Assembly: GCA_900759575.1 (NCBI GenBank) | Contig: CAAEVU010000048.1 | Span: 1 to 10,589 of the forward strand | DNA: 10,589 nucleotides | Direction: 5' to 3' | Origin: Clostridia bacterium | GTDB lineage: Bacteria > Bacillota > Clostridia > Oscillospirales > Acutalibacteraceae | Part shown: piece by piece, positions 1-7,095 of the stretch | How the letters are laid out: every line of letters starts with the position of its first letter | Numbering within the stretch: position 1 is the first letter of the stretch | The notes under the pieces: generated by a model | What the model saw: the letters and a program-made list of their open reading frames with translations, nothing else | What the model was told of the DNA's origin: nothing | Database searches by the model: none | Program-made: the position numbers and the translations under genes

Positions 1-6
1 AAGGGA

Positions 7-35
7 TTGACATTGCAGGTGGATTTAGAGATAAT
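7..35 (+). promoter_or_regulatory. Sigma-A promoter of the SLH/transglutaminase gene
   Basis: TTGACA (7-12) and GATAAT (30-35) are separated by 17 bases, one mismatch from the consensus for the housekeeping sigma factor. Transcription would begin near 42, giving a leader of about 57 bases before the ATG at 99. No riboswitch is recognisable in that leader. Confidence 0.75.
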
Positions 36-98
36 GGGGTAAAAGCTTTTGAAAGCGAAAGGTCCGGTTTTTACGGATGGAAGAAAGGAGCTTTGGAC

Positions 99-1829
99 AT
101 GAAAAAGAAGGCAGCAAAATGGTGGAGCCTGCTTTTGGCAGGGTTGATCCTCCTGACGGCATTTCCCATGGGCGCCATGGCCCAGGAAACAGACCGGATG
201 GAGGAACAAGGAATCGTCTACCAGTGGGGAGACGGGGAAAACGGTTATGCCCTGCGGGAGACCCAAGATACGCTGGGAGGCGGCGAAGACAAAGAAGGAT
301 ATACTGCGGCGGAGACTTATTCCGCGCCCTTGGGGTCCTATGATGACGGGTCTCTGTACGGCCAGCTTACCGCCCGGCAAAAGGCTTGCTATAACGCTTT
401 GTCAGAGATTCCTCTCAGCCAAATCCTCACCGCATCGGAAGAGGACGGTTATCGTCAGGTGCAGGTCAGGGTGGACGAACTGTATGGCCTGACCATGATG
501 GGCTCCATCCAAAAATATACGTTCTATCCCGACGCGGCTTCCCAGGTTTTGTACCGGTCCATTTATACGGATATCTGTGCGGCGATCACGGCCCTGCGGT
601 ATGACCGGGCGGATGCTTTCTGGCTCTCCGATATGCGTTACGGTATTGTTTGGGAGACTTCCACCAATACTTCGGTTGCCACACGCAATGTGGTGTTCGC
701 GTTCCGTTTGAAGTACGGTGGCCAGGAAGGCCAAATGTGGCAGCGCCAGATGGAAAGTGCCCAGGCCATTGCGGATCAGGTCAATCAGACTGCCGACTTG
801 TATTATCAGGTGCAGCAGATCCACGATATGCTGGCAGCCCAGAGCACTTACAACTACACCCCGGACGACTCGACGGACCAGGCTCTTTCCCACCAGGCGT
901 ATAGCTGTCTGGTAGCGGGGGACAATTACGAGCCCGTGTGCGACGGATATTCCAAGGCCATGAAAGTGGTGTGCGACCTTTTGGAGATCCCCTGTGTGCT
1001 GGTTTCCAGCGACACCCACATGTGGAACAACATTAAAATGGACGACGGGGATTGGTACAATTTGGACTTGACCTGGGATGATGCCAACGACAACCGCATC
1101 TCTTACAGTTATTTCCTGGTTGGTTCCCGGACGGAAGTGAACGGCAAGATGTTTTATAAGGAACCAGATCATGTGGAATCCAATCCTTGGGTGGAGTCCA
1201 GCGAATTGAATTCGGTTTCCTTTAAATATCCGGTAAAGAATCAGCAGGCGTATGAGTACCAGGCAGGCGGCTACACACCCTTGCGGTTCCCGGATGTCAA
1301 ACGGAGCAGCTGGTACTATGATTATGTGGAAAGCGCCGCCAGTATGGGTCTTTTTGCTGGAGACGACAAAGGATTTTTCCAGCCCGGTGCTTCCATCACC
1401 CGTGCGGAGTTTGTCCAGGTGCTTTACAATACGGTCAAACCGGATTACACCTTGACCAAGTCCCAGTTTAGCGATGTGGCCCAAAGCTCCTGGTATGCCA
1501 CCGCGGTGAACTGGGCGGCAGAACTGGGTGTGGTCAGCGGTAAAGGCAATGGGATTTTTGCTCCCAACGCTCTCATCACCCGGGAAGAGATGTGCGTAAT
1601 TCTGAACAATTACACTACCAATGTTTTGAAAGTGGTCCCGGAGTATGACGGTTATTTGTTCGACGACGACGCATCCATCTCTGACTGGGCAAAGGAGGGT
1701 GTGTACCACGCGTACTCATTCGGATTGGTCAGCGGTAAGGGAGAGAATAGCTTCGATCCCCAGGGAAAGACCCTTCGCAGTGAAGCGGCTGCGGTGTATG
1801 TGAAGTTCGCCCAGCTGCTGTTGGGATAA
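99..1829 (+). CDS. Secreted transglutaminase-like protein with three SLH repeats
   Basis: This 576-residue protein is probably exported and held non-covalently on the cell wall. The ATG at 99 is preferred over the in-frame TTG at 93 because AAAGGAG (84-90) lies 8 bases upstream. Residues 1-30 form a signal peptide: KKK, a hydrophobic stretch, then a likely AMA cleavage site. A transglutaminase-like fold follows, with candidate catalytic residues Cys281 (in PVCDGYSKA), His307 (THMWNNI) and Asp323 (NLDLTWDD). Three SLH repeats begin near residues 397 (FPDVKRSSW), 457 (FSDVAQSSW) and 521 (FDDDASISDW) and end at the C-terminus. SLH repeats normally bind pyruvylated secondary wall polymer. Bacterial transglutaminase-like domains may crosslink, deamidate or cleave proteins, so the reaction and substrate are unknown. 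The gene sits alone between its own promoter and terminator. Domain calls are firm; function is open. Confidence 0.92.
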   Translation: MKKKAAKWWSLLLAGLILLTAFPMGAMAQETDRMEEQGIVYQWGDGENGYALRETQDTLGGGEDKEGYTAAETYSAPLGSYDDGSLYGQLTARQKACYNALSEIPLSQILTASEEDGYRQVQVRVDELYGLTMMGSIQKYTFYPDAASQVLYRSIYTDICAAITALRYDRADAFWLSDMRYGIVWETSTNTSVATRNVVFAFRLKYGGQEGQMWQRQMESAQAIADQVNQTADLYYQVQQIHDMLAAQSTYNYTPDDSTDQALSHQAYSCLVAGDNYEPVCDGYSKAMKVVCDLLEIPCVLVSSDTHMWNNIKMDDGDWYNLDLTWDDANDNRISYSYFLVGSRTEVNGKMFYKEPDHVESNPWVESSELNSVSFKYPVKNQQAYEYQAGGYTPLRFPDVKRSSWYYDYVESAASMGLFAGDDKGFFQPGASITRAEFVQVLYNTVKPDYTLTKSQFSDVAQSSWYATAVNWAAELGVVSGKGNGIFAPNALITREEMCVILNNYTTNVLKVVPEYDGYLFDDDASISDWAKEGVYHAYSFGLVSGKGENSFDPQGKTLRSEAAAVYVKFAQLLLG

Positions 1830-1876
1830 AGCGCATCTCGTCTTAAATTTCCTAACAGTTTGTGAAGTCAGTGTGG

Positions 1877-1905
1877 AAAAGCCGTCCCTTGTGGGCGGCT
1901 TTTTT
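1877..1905 (+). terminator. Intrinsic terminator after the SLH/transglutaminase gene
   Basis: AAAAGCCGTCC (1877-1887) pairs with GGGCGGCTTTT (1893-1903) around the five-base loop CTTGT, with one T-G wobble. The 3' side runs into six T residues (1900-1905). It ends the first transcription unit and separates it from the valS promoter. Confidence 0.85.
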
Positions 1906-1987
1906 GCTTTCCCTGCCGCAGTGTATCCATATGGGCGGGGGAAAGGGAAAAAATCGGGAAAAACCGCGCTGCAAACGCCATTTTTTG

Positions 1988-2016
1988 TTGACAAACCGGG
2001 CATAAGATGAAATAAT
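1988..2016 (+). promoter_or_regulatory. Sigma-A promoter of valS
   Basis: A perfect TTGACA (1988-1993) lies 17 bases before AATAAT (2011-2016). Transcription would begin near 2023, leaving a leader of about 70 bases to the ATG at 2095. That is too short for a T-box. Confidence 0.8.
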
Positions 2017-2025
2017 AATTTTTCA

Positions 2026-2070
2026 GGGGATTTTTCCCCCGGAAAGGAAGAAAACCGGGAATTCTCCCGG
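2026..2070 (+). other. Two small hairpins in the valS leader
   Basis: GGGGA (2026-2030) pairs with TCCCC (2035-2039) around a TTTT loop. CCGGGA (2055-2060) pairs with TCCCGG (2065-2070) around ATTC. An alternative pairing, CCCGG (2038-2042) with CCGGG (2055-2059), would break both. Neither hairpin is followed by a T run, so they are not terminators. They could affect mRNA stability or translation, but no function is shown. Confidence 0.4.
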
Positions 2071-2094
2071 ACATGGATAATTGGAGGGAAAACC

Positions 2095-4722
2095 ATGAGC
2101 AAAGAGCTTGCCAAGGCCTATGAGCCCCAGGAGGTGGAAGGCCGCATCTATGATTTCTGGATGAAGGGCGGCTATTTCCACGCCGAGCCCGATCCGGAAA
2201 AACAACCCTATACCATTGTCATTCCCCCGCCGAACATCACGGGGCAGCTGCACATGGGACACGCTTGGGATGAAACGCTCCAGGACATCCTGATCCGTTG
2301 GAAGCGGATGCAGGGCTATTCCGCTCTGTGGCTGCCGGGCACGGACCATGCTTCCATCGCCACCGAGGCCAAGATCGTGGAGGCTATGCGGAAAGAGGGC
2401 ATCACCAAAGAGGACTTGGGCCGTGACGGCTTTTTGGAGCGTGCTTGGGCTTGGAAAGATAAGTTCGGCGGCCGCATCCTGGAGCAGTTAAAGCTCCTGG
2501 GTTCCTCCTGCGACTGGGACCGTCTGCGTTTCACCATGGACGAAGGCTGTTCCAAGGCCGTGCGTCACGTGTTCGTCAAGCTGTACAACGAGGGCTTGAT
2601 CTATCGGGGCGAGCGGATTATCAACTGGTGCCCCAACTGCAAGACCGCCATTTCCGACGCGGAAGTGGAATTCGAGGAGAAGGACGGTTCCTTCTGGCAT
2701 TTGCGGTATCCCCTGGCCGATGGTTCCGGGTATATCCAGCTTGCCACTACCCGTCCTGAAACTATGCTGGGCGATACTGCTGTGGCGGTTCACCCCGACG
2801 ACGAGCGGTACAAGGACTTGGTGGGCAAAAATGTGATTCTGCCCCTGGTGAATAAAGAGATCCCCATCATCGCCGACGAGTACGTGGAAATGGATTTCGG
2901 TACCGGCGTGGTGAAGATCACTCCTGCCCACGACCCCAACGACTTTGAAGTGGGCAAGCGTCACGACCTGCCTGTGATCAACGTGATGAACGAGGACGGT
3001 TCCATCAACGAAAACGGCGGCAAGTACGCCGGCATGTCCGGACTGGAAGCCCGCAAGCAGATCGTCAAAGATTTGGAAGAAGGCGGCTACCTGGTGAAGG
3101 TGGAGCCCATCAAGCACAATGTGGGCACTTGCCAGCGCTGCCATACCGTGGTGGAACCCCGTGTTTCCACCCAGTGGTTTGTGAAGATGGAACCCTTGGC
3201 CGGCCCTGCGATTGATGTGGTAAAGGACGGCACCATCCGTTTCATCCCCGACCGCATGGAAAAGACCTACTACAACTGGATGGAGAACATCAAGGATTGG
3301 TGTATTTCCCGGCAGCTGTGGTGGGGCCATCGTATCCCTGCCTGGTATTGCGAGGACTGCGGCGAGACTGTGGTGGCGGAGAACGATCCGGATACCTGCC
3401 CCAAGTGCGGCGGACATCACCTGCATCAGGACGAGGATACTCTGGACACCTGGTTCTCCTCTGCATTGTGGCCTTTCTCCACACTGGGTTGGCCCGACAA
3501 TACGGAAGAGCTGAACTATTTCTATCCCACCAATACTTTGGTAACCGGGTATGACATTATCTTCTTCTGGGTGGCCCGGATGATCTTCTCCGGTTTGAAG
3601 CACACGGGGAAGGCGCCTTTCAATACGGTGCTGTACCACGGCTTGCTCCGGGATTCTCAGGGCCGCAAGATGAGTAAATCTTTGGGCAACGGCATCGATC
3701 CCGTGGTGGTCATTGACCAGTATGGCGCCGACGCTCTGCGGTTTACCCTGGTAACGGGCAACAGCCCCGGAAACGACGCTCGTTACAGCGAGGAGAAAGT
3801 GGCGGCCAGCCGGAACTTTGCCAATAAGATTTGGAACGCCGCCCGGTTTATCCATATGAATATCGACGGCAAGGACGTGCCCTGTGCTTTGCCGGAAACC
3901 CTTACTTTGGAAGACAAGTGGATCGTCAGCCGGTTCAACACCGTGACCAAGGAAGTCACCGAGAACCTGGATAAATTTGAGCTGGGCATGGCTGTGTCCA
4001 AGCTGTATGACTTTATCTGGGACGATTTCTGTGACTGGTATATTGAGCTTGCCAAGATCCGCATGAACTCTGACGACGAGAACGCCGCTCAGGGCGCCCG
4101 TCAGGTGCTTGTGTGGACTTTGACCAAGACTTTGGCACTGCTGCATCCCTTCATGCCCTTCGTCACCGAGGAAATTTGGCAGAGCCTGCCCCACGAAGGG
4201 GAAGCTTTGATCGTTGCTCCTTGGCCGGTGTATGAAGAAGGACATGCCTTCCCCCAGGCTGAGGAAGAGATGAAGAAGGTCATGGAGCTGATCACTGCCG
4301 TGCGTACCCGCCGCAGTGAAATGAACGTGCCCCCGTCCAAGAAGGCTCATTTGATGGTGGAGACTGCATCTCCCGAAGCCTTCCAGAACGAGCAGGAAGC
4401 CATTGCGCGTCTGGCTTATTGCAGCGCGGTGGAAGTGGGCGAAAGCTTCCAGAACACCGAAGGCAGCGTTACCGTGGTAACCGCCGCTTGCCGTGGCTAT
4501 TTGCCCATGGATGACCTGGTGGATAAGAAAGCAGAGACCGCACGGCTCACTAAGGAGTTGGAGGGCGCCAAGAAGCAGCTCCAGACTGCCGAGGCCAAAC
4601 TTCAGAACGAGAAGTTCATCAGCAAGGCTCCTCAGAAGGTGATTGACGGCGTGAAGGATAACGCCGAGAAACTGCGGGAAAAAGTCCGCATGATCGAAGA
4701 GTCCTTGAAAGCTCTGCAATAA
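2095..4722 (+). CDS. valS: Valine--tRNA ligase
   Basis: This 875-residue cytoplasmic class I aminoacyl-tRNA synthetase charges tRNA-Val with valine using ATP, and its length is normal for the family. The HIGH motif reads HMGH at 53-56, within PPPNITGQLHMGH. The KMSKS loop is at 525-529. The editing (CP1) domain, which hydrolyses mischarged threonyl-tRNA, shows TTRPETMLGD at 218-227 and GTGVVKITPAHDPND from 269. Cys pairs at 179/182, 346/349, 419/422 and 435/438 suggest zinc-knuckle insertions. Residues about 806-875 are rich in Lys, Glu, Leu and Ala and form the C-terminal coiled-coil tRNA-binding arm typical of ValRS. GGAGGG (2083-2088), 6 bases upstream, supports the ATG. folC follows, a neighbour order also found in B. 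subtilis, but here folC has its own promoter. No dedicated valS terminator was found, so read-through would meet the ZTP riboswitch. Confidence 0.98.
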   Translation: MSKELAKAYEPQEVEGRIYDFWMKGGYFHAEPDPEKQPYTIVIPPPNITGQLHMGHAWDETLQDILIRWKRMQGYSALWLPGTDHASIATEAKIVEAMRKEGITKEDLGRDGFLERAWAWKDKFGGRILEQLKLLGSSCDWDRLRFTMDEGCSKAVRHVFVKLYNEGLIYRGERIINWCPNCKTAISDAEVEFEEKDGSFWHLRYPLADGSGYIQLATTRPETMLGDTAVAVHPDDERYKDLVGKNVILPLVNKEIPIIADEYVEMDFGTGVVKITPAHDPNDFEVGKRHDLPVINVMNEDGSINENGGKYAGMSGLEARKQIVKDLEEGGYLVKVEPIKHNVGTCQRCHTVVEPRVSTQWFVKMEPLAGPAIDVVKDGTIRFIPDRMEKTYYNWMENIKDWCISRQLWWGHRIPAWYCEDCGETVVAENDPDTCPKCGGHHLHQDEDTLDTWFSSALWPFSTLGWPDNTEELNYFYPTNTLVTGYDIIFFWVARMIFSGLKHTGKAPFNTVLYHGLLRDSQGRKMSKSLGNGIDPVVVIDQYGADALRFTLVTGNSPGNDARYSEEKVAASRNFANKIWNAARFIHMNIDGKDVPCALPETLTLEDKWIVSRFNTVTKEVTENLDKFELGMAVSKLYDFIWDDFCDWYIELAKIRMNSDDENAAQGARQVLVWTLTKTLALLHPFMPFVTEEIWQSLPHEGEALIVAPWPVYEEGHAFPQAEEEMKKVMELITAVRTRRSEMNVPPSKKAHLMVETASPEAFQNEQEAIARLAYCSAVEVGESFQNTEGSVTVVTAACRGYLPMDDLVDKKAETARLTKELEGAKKQLQTAEAKLQNEKFISKAPQKVIDGVKDNAEKLREKVRMIEESLKALQ

Positions 4723-4736
4723 GGGCGAGAGCGTCC

Positions 4737-4765
4737 TTGCGTTTTTAAACGCCCTGTGCTATACT
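4737..4765 (+). promoter_or_regulatory. Sigma-A promoter of the ZTP riboswitch-folC unit
   Basis: TTGCGT (4737-4742) and TATACT (4760-4765) are 17 bases apart, and a TG two bases before the -10 adds an extended -10 element. Initiation near 4771 would place the riboswitch at the very 5' end of the transcript. The -35 starts only 14 bases after the valS stop codon. Confidence 0.75.
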
Positions 4766-4770
4766 GTCAC

Positions 4771-4878
4771 AAGCATACCCCCGTGACTGACGGATAAGGT
4801 GGGAAACCACCGGGGAGCGGGGGAGGCCAATCAATGCCGTCCGTCTGGGCAGTGCCGCTTGCGGCGCTGCCCTTTTTT
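4771..4878 (+). ncRNA. ZTP (pfl) riboswitch with intrinsic-terminator expression platform
   Basis: This cis-acting RNA senses ZTP/ZMP, the purine intermediates that accumulate when 10-formyl-tetrahydrofolate runs short. P1 is CCCCC (4778-4782) with GGGGG (4819-4823). Next comes the conserved GTGACTG (4783-4789). P2 is GGTGG (4798-4802), a GAAA loop and CCACC (4807-4811), followed by the conserved GGGGAGC (4812-4818). After a linker, the conserved 3' block CCGTCTGGGC occupies 4841-4850. The last four bases of that block, GGGC, also begin the terminator stem, so folding of the aptamer and of the terminator exclude each other. Ligand binding should therefore turn folC on. The sequence matches the family consensus closely. 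The on-switch direction is inferred from this overlap and from what is known of ZTP riboswitches. Confidence 0.95.
4847..4878 (+). terminator. Riboswitch-controlled intrinsic terminator
   Basis: GGGCAGTGCCGC (4847-4858) pairs with GCGGCGCTGCCC (4861-4872), with one T-G wobble and a tight CTTG loop at the tip. TTTTTT follows (4873-4878). The 5' arm shares GGGC with the aptamer core. It probably also stops transcripts reading through from valS. Confidence 0.93.
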
Positions 4879-4910
4879 GTGAGGCATCGAATACTAGGAG
4901 GAAATTTACC

Positions 4911-6206
4911 ATGACCTATGAAGAGGCATTGGACAATGTATATGGCCGTTTGGTGTTTGGAATAAAGCCTGGCCTGGAGCGCATCACCGCGCTGCTTTCC
5001 CGGCTGGGAAATCCCCAGAAGCGTTTGAAATTCGTCCATGTGGCCGGCACCAACGGCAAGGGGACTTGTTCCACCTTGGTGGCCTCCGCATTGCGGGAGT
5101 CCGGATTGCGGGTGGGGCTTTATACGTCCCCCTATGTGTTGGAGTTCCGGGAGCGCTTTCAGATCAATGGAGAAATGATCCCCAAGGAAGAATTGATCGA
5201 AGAAGTGGAAACGCTGGCTCCCGTGGCAGACGAATTTGAACAGAATGGGGACCAGGTGACAGAGTTCGAGTATATCACCGCCCTGGCGCTCCATTGGTTT
5301 GCCCGACGTGAGTGCGATATTGTGGTTCTGGAGGTAGGCATGGGCGGCCGCTTTGACGCCACCAACGTGATCGATGTGCCGGAAGTGGCTGCCATTATGT
5401 CCATATCTTTGGACCACACCGCCATTTTGGGGGATACGTTGGAGAAGATCGCCTTTGAGAAAGCGGGCATCTTGAAGGAAGGCGGCCGGTTGGTGCTTTA
5501 TCCCGACCAGGCGCCGGAAGTAACGGAAGAGTTGACCCAGATTTGCAAAGAGCGTCACGTGGAGTTGATCCTTCCAGACTTGACCCAGGTCAAAGAGCTG
5601 GAACGTTCCATCGACGGCACCACGTTCCAAGCGGGGGATTTGACCCTGCGCACTCCGTTTTTGGGGGAGCATCAGGTGAAAAACGCCGTTACTGCGTTGA
5701 AGGTTTTGGAAGTGCTGAAACAGCGTGGCTGGCCTGTCACAGAGGAAACCGTGCGGCAGGGCTTTGAAAAAGCTTTTGTCCCTGCCCGGATGGAAGTGAT
5801 TTCCCGGAATCCCCTGTGTTTGCTGGACGGCGGACACAATCCGGGATGTGCCCAGGCGCTGGGAGAGGCCTTGGACCAGTTTGTGCCCCAGCGAAAAGTG
5901 GCCATCATGGGCATGATGGCGGATAAAGACAGCCGGGAAGCTTTGCGCATTCTGGGTCCCCGGTTTTCCCAAATCATCACCGTGGCCCCGGAAGGCTTGC
6001 GGGCGCTGCCGGCGCAGAAGTTGGCGGAAGTGGCCAAGGAGTTCTGTCCCAAAGTGATCCCCGCCGGGTCCTGCCGGGAGGCGTTGGCCTTGGCTGTGCG
6101 TGCCATGAAGGACGATGGCGCTTTGATCGTTTGCGGTTCCTTCTATTTGGCTGGGGAGATCCGGGAGATGCTCCGGGAAAAGATGGAGAATTTGCATCGC
6201 GGCTGA
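4911..6206 (+). CDS. folC: Bifunctional folylpolyglutamate synthase / dihydrofolate synthase
   Basis: This 431-residue Mur-ligase-family enzyme adds glutamates to folates using ATP. In many bacteria it also makes dihydrofolate from dihydropteroate and glutamate. Polyglutamylation keeps folates in the cytoplasm and bound to one-carbon enzymes. The P-loop GTNGKGT is at 46-52 and the family signature MGGRFDATNVI starts at 144. SLDHT is at 166-170, with FEKAGI just after it; its Lys184 is the likely carbamylated lysine. LGEHQVKNAV is at 251-260 and DGGHNP, in the C-terminal domain, at 306-311. The length is normal. AGGAGG (4896-4901), 9 bases upstream, fixes the start. A ZTP riboswitch occupies most of the 5' leader, tying expression to folate shortage. 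Whether it has the dihydrofolate synthase activity as well as the polyglutamylating one cannot be read from motifs alone. Confidence 0.96.
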   Translation: MTYEEALDNVYGRLVFGIKPGLERITALLSRLGNPQKRLKFVHVAGTNGKGTCSTLVASALRESGLRVGLYTSPYVLEFRERFQINGEMIPKEELIEEVETLAPVADEFEQNGDQVTEFEYITALALHWFARRECDIVVLEVGMGGRFDATNVIDVPEVAAIMSISLDHTAILGDTLEKIAFEKAGILKEGGRLVLYPDQAPEVTEELTQICKERHVELILPDLTQVKELERSIDGTTFQAGDLTLRTPFLGEHQVKNAVTALKVLEVLKQRGWPVTEETVRQGFEKAFVPARMEVISRNPLCLLDGGHNPGCAQALGEALDQFVPQRKVAIMGMMADKDSREALRILGPRFSQIITVAPEGLRALPAQKLAEVAKEFCPKVIPAGSCREALALAVRAMKDDGALIVCGSFYLAGEIREMLREKMENLHRG

Positions 6207-6231
6207 CAGAGTTTGGCAAAAAATTTACGTT

Positions 6232-6258
6232 GCCCTTTGTAGAATAGTCTCAAAGGGC
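6232..6258 (+). repeat. Inverted repeat between folC and spoIIAA
   Basis: GCCCTTTG (6232-6239) and CAAAGGGC (6251-6258) are perfect complements around an 11-base loop containing TAGAATAG. No T run follows, so it is not a terminator by itself. The loop carries a GAAT (6242-6245) resembling a sigma-H -10 element, and TGTAGAA (6238-6244) is one base from the Spo0A box TGTCGAA. Both resemblances are weak. Confidence 0.5.
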
Positions 6259-6260
6259 GT

Positions 6261-6306
6261 AAAAAGGCTTTTGGAAAAGGTACACCCTTTTGCAAAAGCC
6301 TTTTTT
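6261..6306 (+). terminator. Strong intrinsic terminator after folC
   Basis: AAAAAGGCTTTTG (6261-6273) pairs with CAAAAGCCTTTTT (6293-6305). AAAAGG (6275-6280) pairs with CCTTTT (6286-6291) inside it, with one G-G mismatch and the loop TACAC. The 3' arm runs into a T tract ending at 6306. It lies 40 bases before spoIIAA, so a spoIIA promoter upstream of it would have to pass through it. Confidence 0.88.
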
Positions 6307-6346
6307 CTATACTTTTTTGGAACGAAAAGAGAAAGGAAGGAACACC

Positions 6347-6664
6347 ATGAGTGTACAACTCAGCTATAAAGAAGGGGTGCTGACCGCCCGGCTATCCGGT
6401 GAGATCGACCATCACGCAGCCCGGGAAATGCGGGAAGCGATTGACGATACGGCCCAAAAAGTCAAGCCCATGTGTTTGCGGCTTGATTTCTCACAAGTAC
6501 CGTTTATGGACAGCTCCGGGATCGGTTTGATTTTGGGCAGAGTACGGCTGCTGCAATTTTGGAAAGGCCGGGTGGTGTTGACTGGACTTTCCCCCAACCT
6601 GGGAAAAATGGGGGAGCTGTCCGGCATATCCAGCCTGGCTGCCATTGAAAGGAGGGCTGGATGA
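6347..6664 (+). CDS. spoIIAA: Anti-sigma F factor antagonist SpoIIAA
   Basis: This 105-residue STAS-domain protein releases SigF from the kinase SpoIIAB in the forespore. In its unphosphorylated form it displaces SigF; SpoIIAB inactivates it by phosphorylating one serine. The motif MDSSGIG is at 54-60, and Ser57 corresponds to the phosphorylated Ser58 of B. subtilis. The β-α pattern and the length match the family. The ATG at 6347 is chosen because AGGAAGG (6334-6340) lies 6 bases upstream; the longer frame to 6290 runs through the folC terminator. It is the first of three tightly linked genes, and its stop overlaps the spoIIAB start. No clear sigma-H promoter was found after the folC terminator. 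Confidence 0.96.
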   Translation: MSVQLSYKEGVLTARLSGEIDHHAAREMREAIDDTAQKVKPMCLRLDFSQVPFMDSSGIGLILGRVRLLQFWKGRVVLTGLSPNLGKMGELSGISSLAAIERRAG

Positions 6665-7095
6665 TGAAACCGGTGAATCAAATGCAGATCAGTTTCTCCT
6701 CCCATTCGGTGAACGAGAGTTTTGGCCGGGCGGCGGTGGCAGCCTTTTTGGCCCAACTGGACCCTACGGTGGCAGATTTGACCGACATGAAAACCGCGGT
6801 TTCCGAAGCGGTGACAAACGCCATAGTCCACGGCTATAGAGATAAGCTGGGGACAGTGTACATAACCGCGAAAATCTTTGAAAATGGAAAAGCGGTGGTC
6901 AGAGTGCGTGATAAAGGCTGTGGGATTCCGGATATCCAGAAGGCCATGGAGCCGCTGTATACTACCGGGGGAGAAGAGCGCGCGGGATTGGGGTTTGCGG
7001 TGATGCAGAGCTTTTGCGACAGTGTGCGGGTGACTTCGGCGGTGGGCCGTGGTACCAGCGTGACCCTGACCAAATACTTTGACCCCAAAGAGTGA
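6664..7095 (+). CDS. spoIIAB: Anti-sigma F factor and SpoIIAA kinase SpoIIAB
   Basis: This 143-residue GHKL-fold protein serine kinase binds and inhibits SigF and phosphorylates SpoIIAA. The N-box is EAVTNAIVHGY, with Glu48 as the likely general base and Asn52 as the magnesium ligand. DKGCGI (83-88) contains the ATP-binding Asp, and ERAGLGFAVM (105-114) is the glycine-rich lid. Two ATGs are adjacent. The one at 6664 is 7 bases from GGAGGG (6651-6656) and overlaps the spoIIAA stop as TGATG. The one at 6661 is only 4 bases away and would add one residue. Either way, translation is probably coupled to spoIIAA, which would help set the protein ratio that partner switching needs. The last 17 bases overlap sigF. 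Confidence 0.96.
   Translation: MKPVNQMQISFSSHSVNESFGRAAVAAFLAQLDPTVADLTDMKTAVSEAVTNAIVHGYRDKLGTVYITAKIFENGKAVVRVRDKGCGIPDIQKAMEPLYTTGGEERAGLGFAVMQSFCDSVRVTSAVGRGTSVTLTKYFDPKE

Noticed and set aside
2488..4719. 743-codon open frame on the minus strand opposite valS
   Set aside because: It is in exact codon register with valS and exists because valS avoids TTA, CTA and TCA codons. It has no ribosome binding site or recognisable domain. The same applies to the frames at 402-1709 and 4767-6197.
4722..4755. valS terminator from AGGGCG (4722-4727) with CGCCCT (4750-4755), or the weaker stem 4728-4745
   Set aside because: The first has no T run after it and overlaps the folC promoter. The second relies on two wobble pairs and only a short T run. 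Neither is convincing.
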